A DNA stretch of 64,000 bases from Cryobacterium sp. M96 (lineage in GTDB: Bacteria; Actinomycetota; Actinomycetes; Actinomycetales; Microbacteriaceae): assembly GCF_002929845.1 (NCBI RefSeq), contig NZ_PJJS01000048.1, forward strand, positions 56,840 to 120,839, written 5' to 3'. The translations under genes and the position numbers were made by a program. The notes beneath the pieces were generated by a model. The model saw only the letters and a list, made by a program, of their open reading frames with translations, was not told the DNA's origin and searched no databases. Of the stretch, positions 17,613 through 26,861 are shown piece by piece. Position 1 is the first letter of the stretch, and every line of letters starts with the position of its first letter.

Positions 17613-18884
17613 GTGATGGAAACCGACGGAAAACCCGCCCGCAGCGGCTTCTTCGGCGTGTTCGGACGCCGCCGCACCGTACCCCCGATCCTGGTCGAGC
17701 TCCCGCCCTCGCACGGCTACGGAGTCGACGAGAACCTGCCGGCCGGCATCCGACTCGCCGCCGCCTGGTCCTGGCGCCTGCTCGCGCTCGCCGGCGCACT
17801 TGCTGTTTTCATCTTCATCGTCATCCAGCTCCGGTTGATCGTCATCCCGCTGCTCGTGGCCGTGCTGGTGTCGGCACTGCTCGTGCCCTTCGTCGGATTC
17901 CTGGTGCGACACCGATTTCCCAAGGCTCTCGCGGTCGTGGTCGCTCTGATCAATACCTTCGCGATCCTCGGCGGACTGATCACGCTGGCCGTGAAGCAGA
18001 TCGCCATCGGCACGGTCGGCCTGAACGAGAGGCTCGCCGCCTCCTACGAGAGCCTCAAGGCCGTTCTCCTGGCGTCGCCGCTGCAGCTGACCGAACCGGA
18101 GCTCAACGCGTTCCTCGGCCAGGCCTGGGACGCCATTCAGGCGGACAGCCAGGTTTTCGTCTCTGGGGCGCTCTCCGTGGGGTCCTCGCTCGGCCACCTG
18201 GTGACAGGTTTCCTTCTGGCGCTGTTCAGCCTGCTGTTCATCCTGATCGATGGCAAGGGCATCTGGTCCTGGATCGTGCGCCTGTTCCCCCATGGCGCGC
18301 GCGCGGCCATCGATGGCGCGGGGGTGGCCGGCTGGACCACGCTGGGGAACTTCGCCAGGGTGCAGATCCTGGTGGCGTCCATCGACGCGATCGGCATCGG
18401 GGTCGGGGCCGCACTGCTGGGGGTTCCGCTCGCCATCCCGATCGGCGTGCTCGTTTTCCTCGGCTCGTTCATCCCCATCGTCGGCGCCGTGGCCACGGGC
18501 GCGGTGGCGGTCGTGATCGCCCTGATCTTCAACGACTGGGTGGTGGCTTTGCTGATGCTCGGCGTTGTGCTGCTGGTGCAGCAGATCGAGGGTCACGTGC
18601 TACAGCCCCTGATTATGGGTACGGCGGTCAAGGTGCATCCACTGGGTGTCGTTCTCGTGGTGGCGGCCGGCGCCCTGCTCGCGGGCATCGCCGGCGCCCT
18701 CTTCGCCGTGCCGATCGCTGCCGTACTCAACGTCATGATCAGCTACATCAACAGCGGGGCGTGGCGATCCGAGCAGACCGCCTCGGCACCCGTCTTCGCC
18801 TCCTCGTTGTGGCAGACCGTCCCGCAACGCCCCGGTTTCCGCCGACCGGCATACCGCCTCGAGAAAAGTGCCTCCCATGACTAA
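17613..18884 (+). CDS. AI-2E family transporter (PerM/TqsA type)
   Basis: The 423-residue protein has about eight membrane helices. Family features are the early pair IQLRLIVIPLLVAVLVSALL, a long middle segment of helices and loops, and the FLGSFIPIVGAVATGA motif. A role in quorum-signal or small-molecule export is known for some members only. The GTG at 17613 lies six bases after TAGACT (17601-17606), consistent with a leaderless transcript beginning at the start codon; the ATG three bases later is an alternative. It overlaps the next gene by eight bases. Confidence 0.85.
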   Translation: MMETDGKPARSGFFGVFGRRRTVPPILVELPPSHGYGVDENLPAGIRLAAAWSWRLLALAGALAVFIFIVIQLRLIVIPLLVAVLVSALLVPFVGFLVRHRFPKALAVVVALINTFAILGGLITLAVKQIAIGTVGLNERLAASYESLKAVLLASPLQLTEPELNAFLGQAWDAIQADSQVFVSGALSVGSSLGHLVTGFLLALFSLLFILIDGKGIWSWIVRLFPHGARAAIDGAGVAGWTTLGNFARVQILVASIDAIGIGVGAALLGVPLAIPIGVLVFLGSFIPIVGAVATGAVAVVIALIFNDWVVALLMLGVVLLVQQIEGHVLQPLIMGTAVKVHPLGVVLVVAAGALLAGIAGALFAVPIAAVLNVMISYINSGAWRSEQTASAPVFASSLWQTVPQRPGFRRPAYRLEKSASHD

Positions 18885-20112
18885 TGTCTCGCTCGTCGGA
18901 CCGACCCTGGCCGATTTCGAGTCCGCCCGGGACATCGTCGGTCGGGTCGCCGCCGTCACCCCGATGGAAACGTCCCGCTACCTCTCGGAGCTCCTCGGCG
19001 CGCCGGTCCTCCTCAAGTGCGAGAACCTGCAGCGCACCGGGTCCTACAAGATCCGCGGCGCGTACAACCGGATGTCCAAGCTCACCGACGAAGAGAAGAC
19101 CCGCGGCGTCGTGGCCGCCTCGGCCGGCAACCACGCCCAGGGCGTCGCCTTCGCGGCGCGGGAGCTCGGCATCCAGGCCACGATCTTCATGCCCGTGGGC
19201 GTCGCCCTGCCCAAGCTGCAGGCAACCCGCGACTACGGCGCGCACGTCATCCTGCGCGGCAATACGGTGGCCGAGCCGCTGCTCGCGGCCGCGGAGTGGG
19301 CCGCCGAGACCGGCGCCATCCTGATCCCGCCGTTCGACCACGCGGATGTCGTCACCGGCCAGGGCACCGTGGGTCTGGAGATCCTCGACCAGGTTCCCGA
19401 CCTCGCCACCGTGATCGTTCCGATCGGCGGCGGCGGCCTCATCTCCGGTGTCGCCAGCGTGCTCAAGCAGCGCGCGCGCCGGGACGGCCGCCAGATCCGG
19501 GTGATCGGGGTGCAGGCCGCCAACGCGGCCGCTTACCCTCCGTCCCTCGAGGCCGGCCGGGTGCTGGAGATCCAGATCATGCCGACCATCGCCGACGGCA
19601 TCGCGGTGGCCAAACCGGGCCTGCTCAATTTTGAGATCGTGCGTGATGCCGTCGATGAGGTCGTCACCGTCACCGAGGATGACACGGCTCGTGCCCTCCT
19701 GGTGCTGCTCGAGCGCGCCAAGCTCGTGGTCGAGCCGGCCGGCGCGGTCGCCGTGGCGGCGATCCTCGCAGGCAAGGTCACCGCGACCGGCCCGACGGTC
19801 GCGATCCTCAGCGGGGGAAACATCGACCCGCTGCTGATGCAGCGCGTGATCAGCCATGGTCTCTCGGCATCCGGCCGCTATCTCACGTTGCGCATCATGC
19901 TGCCCGACCGTCCCGGGCAGCTGGCCCGCATCTCGGAGCTGCTCGCCGAGGCGCACGCCAACGTGATCGAGGTTCTCCACACGCGGCACGGTGTGGGGCT
20001 TCAGATCAGCGAGGTCGAACTCAACGTCAGCGTCGAGACTCGCGGGCCCGACCACCGCCAGCTCGTCGTGGATGTGTTGCGTGCGGCCGGATACGACCCG
20101 CAGATCGACTAG
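18877..20112 (+). CDS. ilvA: Threonine ammonia-lyase with ACT domain
   Basis: A PLP enzyme (411 residues) that converts threonine to 2-oxobutanoate and ammonia, feeding isoleucine synthesis or threonine breakdown. RTGSYKIRGAYNR holds the PLP lysine, ASAGNHAQGVAFAA and the glycine-rich PIGGGGLISG bind the substrate and cofactor phosphate. The C-terminal stretch from about residue 330 (RIMLPDRPGQLARI) is a single ACT domain, the arrangement of the short biodegradative-type enzymes. The ATG at 18877 lies inside the end of the transporter gene. The palindromic repeat copy 2 follows 61 bases after its stop. Confidence 0.92.
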   Translation: MTNVSLVGPTLADFESARDIVGRVAAVTPMETSRYLSELLGAPVLLKCENLQRTGSYKIRGAYNRMSKLTDEEKTRGVVAASAGNHAQGVAFAARELGIQATIFMPVGVALPKLQATRDYGAHVILRGNTVAEPLLAAAEWAAETGAILIPPFDHADVVTGQGTVGLEILDQVPDLATVIVPIGGGGLISGVASVLKQRARRDGRQIRVIGVQAANAAAYPPSLEAGRVLEIQIMPTIADGIAVAKPGLLNFEIVRDAVDEVVTVTEDDTARALLVLLERAKLVVEPAGAVAVAAILAGKVTATGPTVAILSGGNIDPLLMQRVISHGLSASGRYLTLRIMLPDRPGQLARISELLAEAHANVIEVLHTRHGVGLQISEVELNVSVETRGPDHRQLVVDVLRAAGYDPQID

Positions 20113-20173
20113 CGGGGGAGCTTCGACGAATCGTGCGTCGTGGGTTTGACGCTCGTGACGGTGCCGTGCCTCT

Positions 20174-20258
20174 AACGAATTCGACGGAGATTCTGCCCGG
20201 ATCGGCTCCAGAAGCCCCGAGAACTCGCATTTTCCGCAAAATCTCCGTCGAATCGGTT
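20174..20258. repeat. 85-bp palindromic intergenic repeat, copy 2
   Basis: The left arm begins AACGAATTCGACGGAGATTC and the right arm is its near-perfect inverse ending ATCTCCGTCGAATCGGTT; the spacer is 37 bases. It sits between the convergent ilvA and greA genes. Its core shares CCAGAAGCC with copy 3. Confidence 0.85.
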
Positions 20259-20307
20259 CGACGACGGGAGCCAGGCGGGGCGCGGCGCGAGCGGGGGACC
20301 GGTGCGG

Positions 20308-20799
20308 CTAGTCGCCGGTCCAGGTCTCCACGAGGAAGATCTCGACGGCGATTTCCTTGCCGGTGGGCGTCACGTACGACGTCGTCGCTCCGACGGCGAG
20401 GCCGATGATCGCGGTGCCGAGCGGGCTCTGCTCGCTGAAGACGTCGAGGTCGCTGTCCCCGGCGATCTCGCGGCTGCCGATCAGGAAGCGGGTCTCATCG
20501 CCGGCGATCGTGGCCGTGATCACGGTTCCCGGCTCGACGACGCCCCGGCTTTTCGGCGCATGGCCGACCTCGGCGTTGCGCAGCAGTAGAACGAGGGTGC
20601 GGATGCGGGCCTCCATCTTCCCCTGCTCATCCTTGGCCGCGTGGTAGCCCGAGTTCTCCTTGAGGTCGCCCTCCTCGCGAGCCGATTCGATCTTCTTCGC
20701 GATCTCGACGCGCCCGACGGTGCTGAGCGTGTCCAGCTCCGCGGCGAGGCGGTCGTGGGCCTCCTGCGTCAGCCAGGTGACCGTGGTTTCGGTAGTCAT
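20308..20799 (-). CDS. greA: Transcription elongation factor GreA
   Basis: At 163 residues it has the normal length. It binds the RNA polymerase secondary channel and stimulates cleavage of backtracked RNA. The N-terminal coiled coil (AHDRLAAELDTL to MEARIRTL) carries the acidic tip in SAREEGDLKENSGYHAAKDE, and the C-terminal FKBP-like domain includes ITATIAGDETRFLIG and SPLGTAIIGLAVG. The ATG at 20797-20799 is preceded on its strand by GAGGAG, which fixes the start. It is convergent with ilvA across repeat copy 2. Confidence 0.95.
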   Translation of the reverse strand: MTTETTVTWLTQEAHDRLAAELDTLSTVGRVEIAKKIESAREEGDLKENSGYHAAKDEQGKMEARIRTLVLLLRNAEVGHAPKSRGVVEPGTVITATIAGDETRFLIGSREIAGDSDLDVFSEQSPLGTAIIGLAVGATTSYVTPTGKEIAVEIFLVETWTGD

Positions 20800-20906
20800 G
20801 GGTGGAATCTCCTCATGCTTGTTCGTGCTCGTTCGATGCCCGTGCGGGTGAACCCGCAGATATACAACGGACGCCCCGACGATCACGTCAGGGCGAAGTC
20901 ATCAGT

Positions 20907-21308
20907 CTAGGTCAGCCAGCAGCGGTAAATCAATCCGGTGTTGCTCTGCTCGGTGGTGCGCACATCCGTCGTCGTCGACCGCGAATACACGATGCTCGCG
21001 GGCAGGTCGACGACTTTCCAGCCAACCACCGTGAAACTCTCGTTGAGCGCCTGAACCGCGCAGCTGGCGGTGCGGCCGACCGGAATGGACGCCTCGAACG
21101 TGACGCTCACAGTGTTCTCGTCGATGATGCTGTGACGGATGTCCCGGGTCTCGATCAAAGGCTGCGATGCCCCCAGTCCCACCCAGACCACGAAGCCCAG
21201 GAGGATTGCCGCGAGGGAGCCGGCTGAGACGAACAGAACGCGGCGGTCTCTCGTGCCCCGGTTCGGGGCGCGCCCGTACCGGGTGTCGAGGTTGCTGCTC
21301 AGGGCCAC
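20907..21308 (-). CDS. DUF4307-type small membrane protein
   Basis: A 133-residue protein with a basic N-terminus (NLDTRYGRAPNRGTRDRR), one membrane helix (VLFVSAGSLAAILLGFVVWV) and a soluble C-terminal domain with CAVQALNESFTVVGWKVV. The N-terminal RYG motif and overall form match the actinobacterial DUF4307 family, whose role is unknown. Its usual neighbours in actinobacteria are mca and greA, as here. Start is GTG at the 21308 end. Confidence 0.75.
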   Translation of the reverse strand: MALSSNLDTRYGRAPNRGTRDRRVLFVSAGSLAAILLGFVVWVGLGASQPLIETRDIRHSIIDENTVSVTFEASIPVGRTASCAVQALNESFTVVGWKVVDLPASIVYSRSTTTDVRTTEQSNTGLIYRCWLT

Positions 21309-21378
21309 TCAGACTCCACACTCACGGATCAACGATTAGTCTTGGTACCAAGGTTATCTGGCATTTCTGAGGAGTTTC

Positions 21379-22242
21379 ATGGCGCTGCGACTCTTGGCGG
21401 TGCACGCCCATCCCGACGACGAGTCGAGCAAGGGCGCTGCGACCTATGCCCACTACCGGCGTCTCGGCGTCGAAGTGATGATCCTGAGCTGCACGGGCGG
21501 CGAGCGGGGGAGCATCCTGAATGAGGCTCTGCTCGGCCATCCGCTGGCCGAGCGGGACCTGCCGGGACTGCGCCGTCTGGAAATGGCCGAGGCCCAGCGG
21601 GCCCTCGGCGTGCAGCACCGCTGGCTCGGCTACGAGGACTCCGGCATGAACGAAGACGGTTCGGTGCCCCGGAACTCGTTCGCGGACATCCCGGTGGCGA
21701 TCTCCGCCGAACCGGTCGTCCGGCTGATCCGCGAATTTCGGCCGCAGGTCCTGGTGACCTACGACGAGAAGGGCGGCTACCCGCATCCCGACCACATCCG
21801 CTGCCACGACGTGTCGATGGAGGCCTACCGTGCGGCCGCCGACCCGACCCGGTACCCGGATGCCGGTGAGCCCTGGCAGGTCGAGAAGCTCTATTACGAT
21901 CGGATTTTCAACCTTGAACGCGTCGACGCCATGTTCCTGGAACTGAGCGTCACGGAGCCGGACTCGCCCCTGCTGGAGCCGCTCGGAGCGGCCAGGGAAT
22001 GGATGAAAGACTACCCGAAGCTGGCCACGACCCATGTGCCCGTCGGTGACTTCCTCGAGGTGCGGGACGCGGCGCTTCGAGCCCACGCGAGTCAGGTTGC
22101 TCCCACCAGCAGTTTCTTCTTCTGGCCGAACGACCTCATCCGCGAGGCGTGGCCCTATGAAGACTTCCAGCTCGTCGAATCGAAAGTGGACACCGTGATA
22201 CCTGAATCCGACCTCTTCACCGGAATCCGGGACGACTCGTGA
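21379..22242 (+). CDS. mca: Mycothiol S-conjugate amidase
   Basis: The 287-residue zinc hydrolase belongs to the LmbE/MshB fold. AVHAHPDDESSKG and GGYPHPDHIRCHD supply the zinc ligands and catalytic aspartate, and SCTGGERGSILN is a further family segment. Mca cuts mycothiol S-conjugates to release a mercapturic acid for export, a detoxification step confined to actinobacteria. MshB, the related deacetylase, is distinguished by other segments; length and the KGGYPHPDH motif favour Mca. The ATG at 21379 is preceded by GAGGAG. It overlaps the next small gene by four bases. Confidence 0.93.
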   Translation: MALRLLAVHAHPDDESSKGAATYAHYRRLGVEVMILSCTGGERGSILNEALLGHPLAERDLPGLRRLEMAEAQRALGVQHRWLGYEDSGMNEDGSVPRNSFADIPVAISAEPVVRLIREFRPQVLVTYDEKGGYPHPDHIRCHDVSMEAYRAAADPTRYPDAGEPWQVEKLYYDRIFNLERVDAMFLELSVTEPDSPLLEPLGAAREWMKDYPKLATTHVPVGDFLEVRDAALRAHASQVAPTSSFFFWPNDLIREAWPYEDFQLVESKVDTVIPESDLFTGIRDDS

Positions 22243-22499
22243 GCGGCCTGATCCTGGCTCCCCTCGTGAGCATCGTCTTGGCCGCCACCCCACCGCCGGA
22301 GTTCGACCCGAACACGGTGACGCCGGGCCCGGAAGGCTTTGTGGCGATTGCTCTGGTCGCCGTGGGAGCGGTGCTGCTGGCGATGGACATGGCCCGCCGA
22401 GTGCGCCGCAACACCTACCGCGCCGAGATTCAGGAACGTCTGCAGGCGGAGATGGCCGCACAGAAGGCCGCAGAGGCCGGAATCGCCGACAAGGACTAG
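22239..22499 (+). CDS. Small membrane protein coupled to mca
   Basis: An 86-residue protein starting at a GTG that overlaps the mca stop (GTGA). An N-terminal hydrophobic segment (LILAPLVSIVLAATPPPE) may be a signal peptide or helix, a second helix is VAIALVAVGAVLLAMDMA, and the tail is charged and helical (RAEIQERLQAEMAAQKAAE). Small proteins of this type follow mca in related genomes. Function is unknown. Confidence 0.7.
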   Translation: MSGLILAPLVSIVLAATPPPEFDPNTVTPGPEGFVAIALVAVGAVLLAMDMARRVRRNTYRAEIQERLQAEMAAQKAAEAGIADKD

Positions 22500-22503
22500 C
22501 GAA

Positions 22504-23205
22504 CTACGGGTGGATCGGGTTCGTCGCGATGATCATGATCGCCGCCCAGTGGCAGAGGAAGGCCACCACGGTCAGGGTATGGAAGATCTCGTGGAAGCCG
22601 AATACGCCCGGCAGCGGGTTCGGCCGCTTCATGCCGTAGATGACGGCGCCGACCGAGTAGCAGAGCCCGCCGACCATGATCAGTGTCATCATCGCTGCGT
22701 TGGCCTGGAAGAAGTCCACGATGAACATCAGCGCTCCCCAGCCGAGTGCCAGGTACAGCGGAACGTAGAGCCAGCGTGGGGCGTGGATCCAGAACACTCG
22801 GAACGCGATTCCGAGGATGGCGCCGCCCCAGACCAGCGACAGAAGCAGCGTGGACTTGGCGGGCGGCAGGGCCAGCACGGCGATGGGCGTGTAAGAGCCC
22901 GCGATCAGCAGGAAGATGTTGGCGTGGTCGATCCGTTTGAGGATGACCTTCGTGCGCGGACTCCAGTCGAACCGGTGGTATAGCGCCGAATTGCCGAACA
23001 GCAGCATCGAGCTGAGCACGAACACGAGCGAACTCCACCGGGCCGCGCTGCCCTCGGCCGACAGGAGCAGCACGATCCCGGTCACGATCGTGACCGGGAA
23101 CGTGCCGGCGTGGATCCATCCTCGCCAGGTGGGCTTGACGTCCACCTGCGGGGGCAGGTCGTCCTCGAACAACGGCAGGTTGGGGATGTCATCCGCTGAG
23201 GCCAT
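22504..23205 (-). CDS. Hemolysin III family membrane protein (YqfA/PAQR-like)
   Basis: The 233-residue protein has seven predicted helices. Family motifs seen are GNSALYHRFDW in the first half, KRIDHANIFLLIAGSYTPIA, and near the end FHEIFHTLTVVAFLCHW; the conserved His/Asp residues are those that bind zinc in PAQR-type proteins. Despite the name, most members are not toxins, and their bacterial role is thought to concern membrane composition. It ends five bases past the small mca-coupled gene on the other strand. Confidence 0.85.
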   Translation of the reverse strand: MASADDIPNLPLFEDDLPPQVDVKPTWRGWIHAGTFPVTIVTGIVLLLSAEGSAARWSSLVFVLSSMLLFGNSALYHRFDWSPRTKVILKRIDHANIFLLIAGSYTPIAVLALPPAKSTLLLSLVWGGAILGIAFRVFWIHAPRWLYVPLYLALGWGALMFIVDFFQANAAMMTLIMVGGLCYSVGAVIYGMKRPNPLPGVFGFHEIFHTLTVVAFLCHWAAIMIIATNPIHP

Positions 23206-23275
23206 GCTGCAAGAATAGGACAGTGTGCATGCCGCGCGCGGTACGCGACGCTCCCGAGTGGGCTAGCGTAACTGT

Positions 23276-24061
23276 GTGCAGAAACGGGAAGTTCCTTGGG
23301 CGCGCGGCATTCTCTACGGGGTTTATCAGCGTCGGCTTCGTCGCGGGCTGACGCCGGATGTGCTTCCAAACCACGTCGCCATGATCATCGACGGCAACCG
23401 GCGCTGGGCCAAACAGCTCGGGTTCGACTCCGCCGCCCACGGGCATCGGGCCGGTGCCGCCAAGATGCGGGAGTTCCTCAAGTGGTGTGACGACCTCGGC
23501 ATCTCCGTCGTCACGCTCTACCTGTTGTCGTCCGACAATCTCACCAACCGGCCCAGCGAAGAACTCGCGGAGCTGACGAAGATCATCGCCAAGCTCGCGG
23601 AGGAGTTGTCCCGGTACCGCGACTGGCGGGTGCAGCAGGTCGGCTCGAAGACCGGACTGCCCGAGCCGCTGGTGGCCGCACTGAACGCCGCGGAAGCGCG
23701 CACGGCCCGCAAGAAGGGGCTGCACGTCAACCTTGCCGTCGGCTACGGCGGGCGCACCGAGATCACCGACGCAATGCGCAGCATCGTGGGAGCGCACCTT
23801 GCCAGCGGCGGCGTGCTCGAGGACCTTGCGGAGACGCTGACCCCGGATCTGATCGGCGCGCACCTGTACACGGGCGGCCAGCCCGATCCGGACCTGGTCA
23901 TCCGCACGTCGGGGGAGCAGCGCATCAGCGATTTCATGCTCTGGCAGAGCGCACACAGCGAGTTTTACTTCGTGGAGGCGCTCGGGCCTGACCTCCGCCA
24001 GGTCGATTTTCTGCGCGCCCTGCGCGATTTTGCCCGGCGCCAGCGCCGCTTCGGAGGGTAG
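23276..24061 (+). CDS. uppS: Isoprenyl (cis-prenyl) diphosphate synthase
   Basis: A 261-residue enzyme that adds isopentenyl units in cis to make the lipid carrier for cell-wall sugars. VAMIIDGNRRWAKQLGF is the diphosphate-binding loop with the catalytic aspartate, SDNLTNRPSEEL the mobile loop, and DLVIRTSGEQRISDFMLWQ the conserved end. The GTG start at 23276 lies six bases after TAGCGT (23264-23269), fitting leaderless expression. Mycobacteria-like genomes have two such enzymes; which length this one makes is not decided by sequence. Confidence 0.93.
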   Translation: MQKREVPWARGILYGVYQRRLRRGLTPDVLPNHVAMIIDGNRRWAKQLGFDSAAHGHRAGAAKMREFLKWCDDLGISVVTLYLLSSDNLTNRPSEELAELTKIIAKLAEELSRYRDWRVQQVGSKTGLPEPLVAALNAAEARTARKKGLHVNLAVGYGGRTEITDAMRSIVGAHLASGGVLEDLAETLTPDLIGAHLYTGGQPDPDLVIRTSGEQRISDFMLWQSAHSEFYFVEALGPDLRQVDFLRALRDFARRQRRFGG

Positions 24062-24070
24062 GGGCACCTC

Positions 24071-25192
24071 ATGACGGCTCTCGAACGGTTCCTTGACGGG
24101 TTCATCGCGGAACCCGGTTACCTCGACTATGCCCGGATCGGCCCGCTGTCGGCGGGTGTGGTCGCCGAAACCCTCGGCCAGACCGAGGTGCTCTCGCGGG
24201 CCCGGTTCGGCAGCCTGGACCACTTCCAAGCCCAGGACGAGCGGCTGCGCACCGCCGTGGCCCGAGCGACCGGATTCCGCGCCGACCAGGTCGTTTCCGA
24301 GCCCAACACCACCACCGGCGTGATGCAGGCCATGTTCGGCCTGACGGGGGCGGTGCTGCTGTCGTCGGGCGACTTTCCCACGGTCCCGTTCGCGGCCGTG
24401 CGCGCCGCGGAGGCGCTGCAGGTGGTCACCCCGCTCTGGCTGGCGACCGACCACGGCCGCGTCACCCCTGGTCAGATCCGGGAGCAGCTCACCCCGGCCA
24501 CTGCCGCAGTGGCGGTCTGCCTCGTCGATTCCCGCACCGGCCATCGCGTGGACCTCGAGGGCATCCGTCAGGTCATCGGCGACCGTTTGCTCATCGTCGA
24601 CGCCATCCAGGGTTTCGGCGCAGTGGATGTCCCCTACGAGGTGGCAGACGTCGTCGCGTCGGGCGGGCAGAAATGGTCCAGGGCCGGCTGGGGCACCGGG
24701 TTCCTGGCTCTCAGCGACCGTGCGGTGGAACGCTTGGTCCCCGTGTTCTCCGGTTTCGCCGGCACCGACGTCCCCGAGCCGTGGGACGAAGTATTGCCGC
24801 CGAGCCGCAGCGCAAACGCGTTCCGGGTGAGCAATGGCGACGCCATCGCCCAGGCCCGGTTCGCGGCCGCCCTCGAGGAGGTGGCCGAGGTCGGTATCCG
24901 TGCCATTGAAGATGCGATCGCCGTGAACGTGTCGCTTCTGATCGATCTGGCGGACGAGTTCGCTGTGCCCGTGGTTTCCTCCCGAGACGACCGGGAGCGG
25001 GCCGGCATCCTGGTGCTCGAGCCACCGGCGAGCCAGCTCACGCTGCTGAGCATCGCGCTGCACAACCACGGGGTGACGGCGACGACCCGCAGCGGGACCG
25101 TGCGGCTGAGCACCCATGCTGCGCTCAGCCCGGACACGGTCGACATGCTGCGCGGGGCGTTCACCTCGTATGCGACCGCCGTGACCTACTGA
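24071..25192 (+). CDS. Class V aminotransferase-fold PLP enzyme
   Basis: A 373-residue protein with the fold of cysteine desulfurase-like enzymes. ASGGQKWSRAGWGTGFLAL holds the PLP lysine; LIVDAIQGFGAVDVPYE contains the Asp and Gln that contact the cofactor; SEPNTTTGVMQAMFGL is the phosphate-binding helix start. No cysteine is seen in the loop where desulfurases have it, so sulfur transfer is unlikely. The substrate is unknown. It starts ten bases after uppS and is likely co-transcribed. Confidence 0.75.
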   Translation: MTALERFLDGFIAEPGYLDYARIGPLSAGVVAETLGQTEVLSRARFGSLDHFQAQDERLRTAVARATGFRADQVVSEPNTTTGVMQAMFGLTGAVLLSSGDFPTVPFAAVRAAEALQVVTPLWLATDHGRVTPGQIREQLTPATAAVAVCLVDSRTGHRVDLEGIRQVIGDRLLIVDAIQGFGAVDVPYEVADVVASGGQKWSRAGWGTGFLALSDRAVERLVPVFSGFAGTDVPEPWDEVLPPSRSANAFRVSNGDAIAQARFAAALEEVAEVGIRAIEDAIAVNVSLLIDLADEFAVPVVSSRDDRERAGILVLEPPASQLTLLSIALHNHGVTATTRSGTVRLSTHAALSPDTVDMLRGAFTSYATAVTY

Positions 25193-25376
25193 CGACGGCT
25201 CGGTGAACATTGTTTCGAATGGGCGTGTCGCTCTTCCCCTGGAGCGTGCGGGTAAGTAGCGTCATGCTTATCAGGTATGGCGCCTGATCGAGACGGCCAC
25301 ATAAGTACGTCTCGAGAACCCTGTGGCCGCTCGCCAACACAATCTGTGCCTCACGGGGCACGGGGTGGGAGTGGTT

Positions 25377-26726
25377 GTGACCGCTAATCAGATCGATAAC
25401 AAGGGTTCTAACCAGAGCGCGTCGGCGACGGGGCAGACCGAATGCACGTACGTTCTTGACACCTCGGTTCTGCTCTCCGATCCCAAAGCGATCTTCCGTT
25501 TCGCGGAGCACGCCGTCGTGCTCCCCGTCGTGGTGATTGCGGAGCTCGAGGCCAAACGCAACGACCCGGAGATCGGCTACTTCGCTCGCCAGTCACTGCG
25601 GTTCCTTGACGAACTGCGGGTGAAGCACGAACGGTTGGACTTCCCGATCCCGGTCGGTGACGGCGGCAGCCTCCGCGTGGAGCTCAACCACTCGAACATG
25701 TCGGTGCTTCCGTCCGGACTGCAACTCGGTGACAACGACTCCCGCATCCTGGCCGTGGCCCTGAATCTCGCCCACGACGGCTTGAATGTGACCGTCGTCT
25801 CCAAGGACCTGCCCCTGCGGGTCAAGGCGGCCTCGCTCGGCCTCACCGCAGAAGAGTACCGTCATGAACTTGCCGTGGATTCCGGCTGGACCGGCATCGA
25901 CGAGATCACCTTGGGCTCGAACCTGATCGACGAGCTCTACGACAAGGAGGTCGTGCACACCCGTCTCGTGCAGGACATGCCCGTGAACACGGGCCTGGTC
26001 ATCCACTCCGACCGCGGTTCGGCGCTCGGCCGGGTGACCGGCAACGGCGCGATGAAGCTCGTGCGCGGCGACCGGGACGTCTTCGGGCTGAAGGGACGCT
26101 CGGCGGAGCAGCGGCTCGCCATCGACCTGCTGCTCGACCCGGAGATCGGTATCCTGTCACTGGGAGGTCGGGCCGGCACGGGGAAGTCGGCGCTCGCCCT
26201 CTGCGCCGGGCTCGAGGCCGTGCTGGAACGCCAGCAGCACCGCAAGATCATGGTCTTCCGACCGCTCTACGCGGTCGGCGGCCAGGAGCTGGGGTACCTG
26301 CCCGGCGACGCCGCCGAGAAGATGAGCCCGTGGGCCCAGGCGGTCTTCGACACACTCGGGGCCATCGTCTCCGAGAACGTTCTGGAGGAGGTCATCGAGC
26401 GCGGCATCCTCGAAGTCCTGCCGCTGACGCACATCCGCGGCCGGTCCCTGCACGACGCTTTCGTGATCGTCGATGAGGCTCAGTCGCTCGAACGCAACGT
26501 GCTACTCACGGTGCTCAGCCGGATCGGGCAGAACTCGCGGGTGGTCCTCACCCACGATGTGGCGCAGCGGGACAACCTGCGGGTCGGCCGCTTCGACGGG
26601 GTGGCGTCGGTGATCGAGACGCTCAAGGGACATCCGCTCTTCGCCCACATGACGCTCACCCGCTCGGAGCGGAGCGCGATCGCCGCCCTCGTGACCGAGA
26701 TGCTCGAGGGCAACGAGGTGCGCTAG
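25377..26726 (+). CDS. phoH: PhoH-type ATPase with N-terminal PIN domain (PhoH2)
   Basis: The 449-residue protein joins a PIN nuclease domain ([33 protein letters not shown], the acidic [13 protein letters not shown]) to a PhoH helicase-type ATPase ([31 protein letters not shown]). PIN-PhoH proteins unwind and cut RNA and are often linked to stress or toxin-antitoxin functions. The GTG at 25377 gives a compact N-terminus and has GGGAG upstream; an earlier start at 25323 is open but adds a non-homologous leader. Repeat copy 3 begins seven bases after its stop. Confidence 0.88.
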   Translation: MTANQIDNKGSNQSASATGQTECTYVLDTSVLLSDPKAIFRFAEHAVVLPVVVIAELEAKRNDPEIGYFARQSLRFLDELRVKHERLDFPIPVGDGGSLRVELNHSNMSVLPSGLQLGDNDSRILAVALNLAHDGLNVTVVSKDLPLRVKAASLGLTAEEYRHELAVDSGWTGIDEITLGSNLIDELYDKEVVHTRLVQDMPVNTGLVIHSDRGSALGRVTGNGAMKLVRGDRDVFGLKGRSAEQRLAIDLLLDPEIGILSLGGRAGTGKSALALCAGLEAVLERQQHRKIMVFRPLYAVGGQELGYLPGDAAEKMSPWAQAVFDTLGAIVSENVLEEVIERGILEVLPLTHIRGRSLHDAFVIVDEAQSLERNVLLTVLSRIGQNSRVVLTHDVAQRDNLRVGRFDGVASVIETLKGHPLFAHMTLTRSERSAIAALVTEMLEGNEVR

Positions 26727-26732
26727 CGCCCT

Positions 26733-26817
26733 GACGAATTCGACGGAGATTTTGCCCCAGAAGCCGCTTTCGGTACGAAAACAGGCAACTGGGAGCAAAA
26801 TCTCCGTCGAATTGGTG
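26733..26817. repeat. 85-bp palindromic intergenic repeat, copy 3
   Basis: The left arm GACGAATTCGACGGAGATTT and its inverse on the right enclose a 37-base core. It lies between the convergent phoH and fumC genes, seven bases from the phoH stop and 45 from the fumC stop. This copy shares CCAGAAGCC in the core with copy 2. Confidence 0.85.
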
Positions 26818-26861
26818 AGCGCTGAACGGACAAGGAGCTGCGCAAGTGAGAAAGTGCGGGG

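Noticed and set aside
17487..18596. Long open frame on the minus strand opposite the AI-2E transporter
   Set aside because: Its product is rich in His, Gln, Asp and Arg with no recognisable motif, and the opposite strand encodes a clear membrane protein. It is a by-product of high GC.
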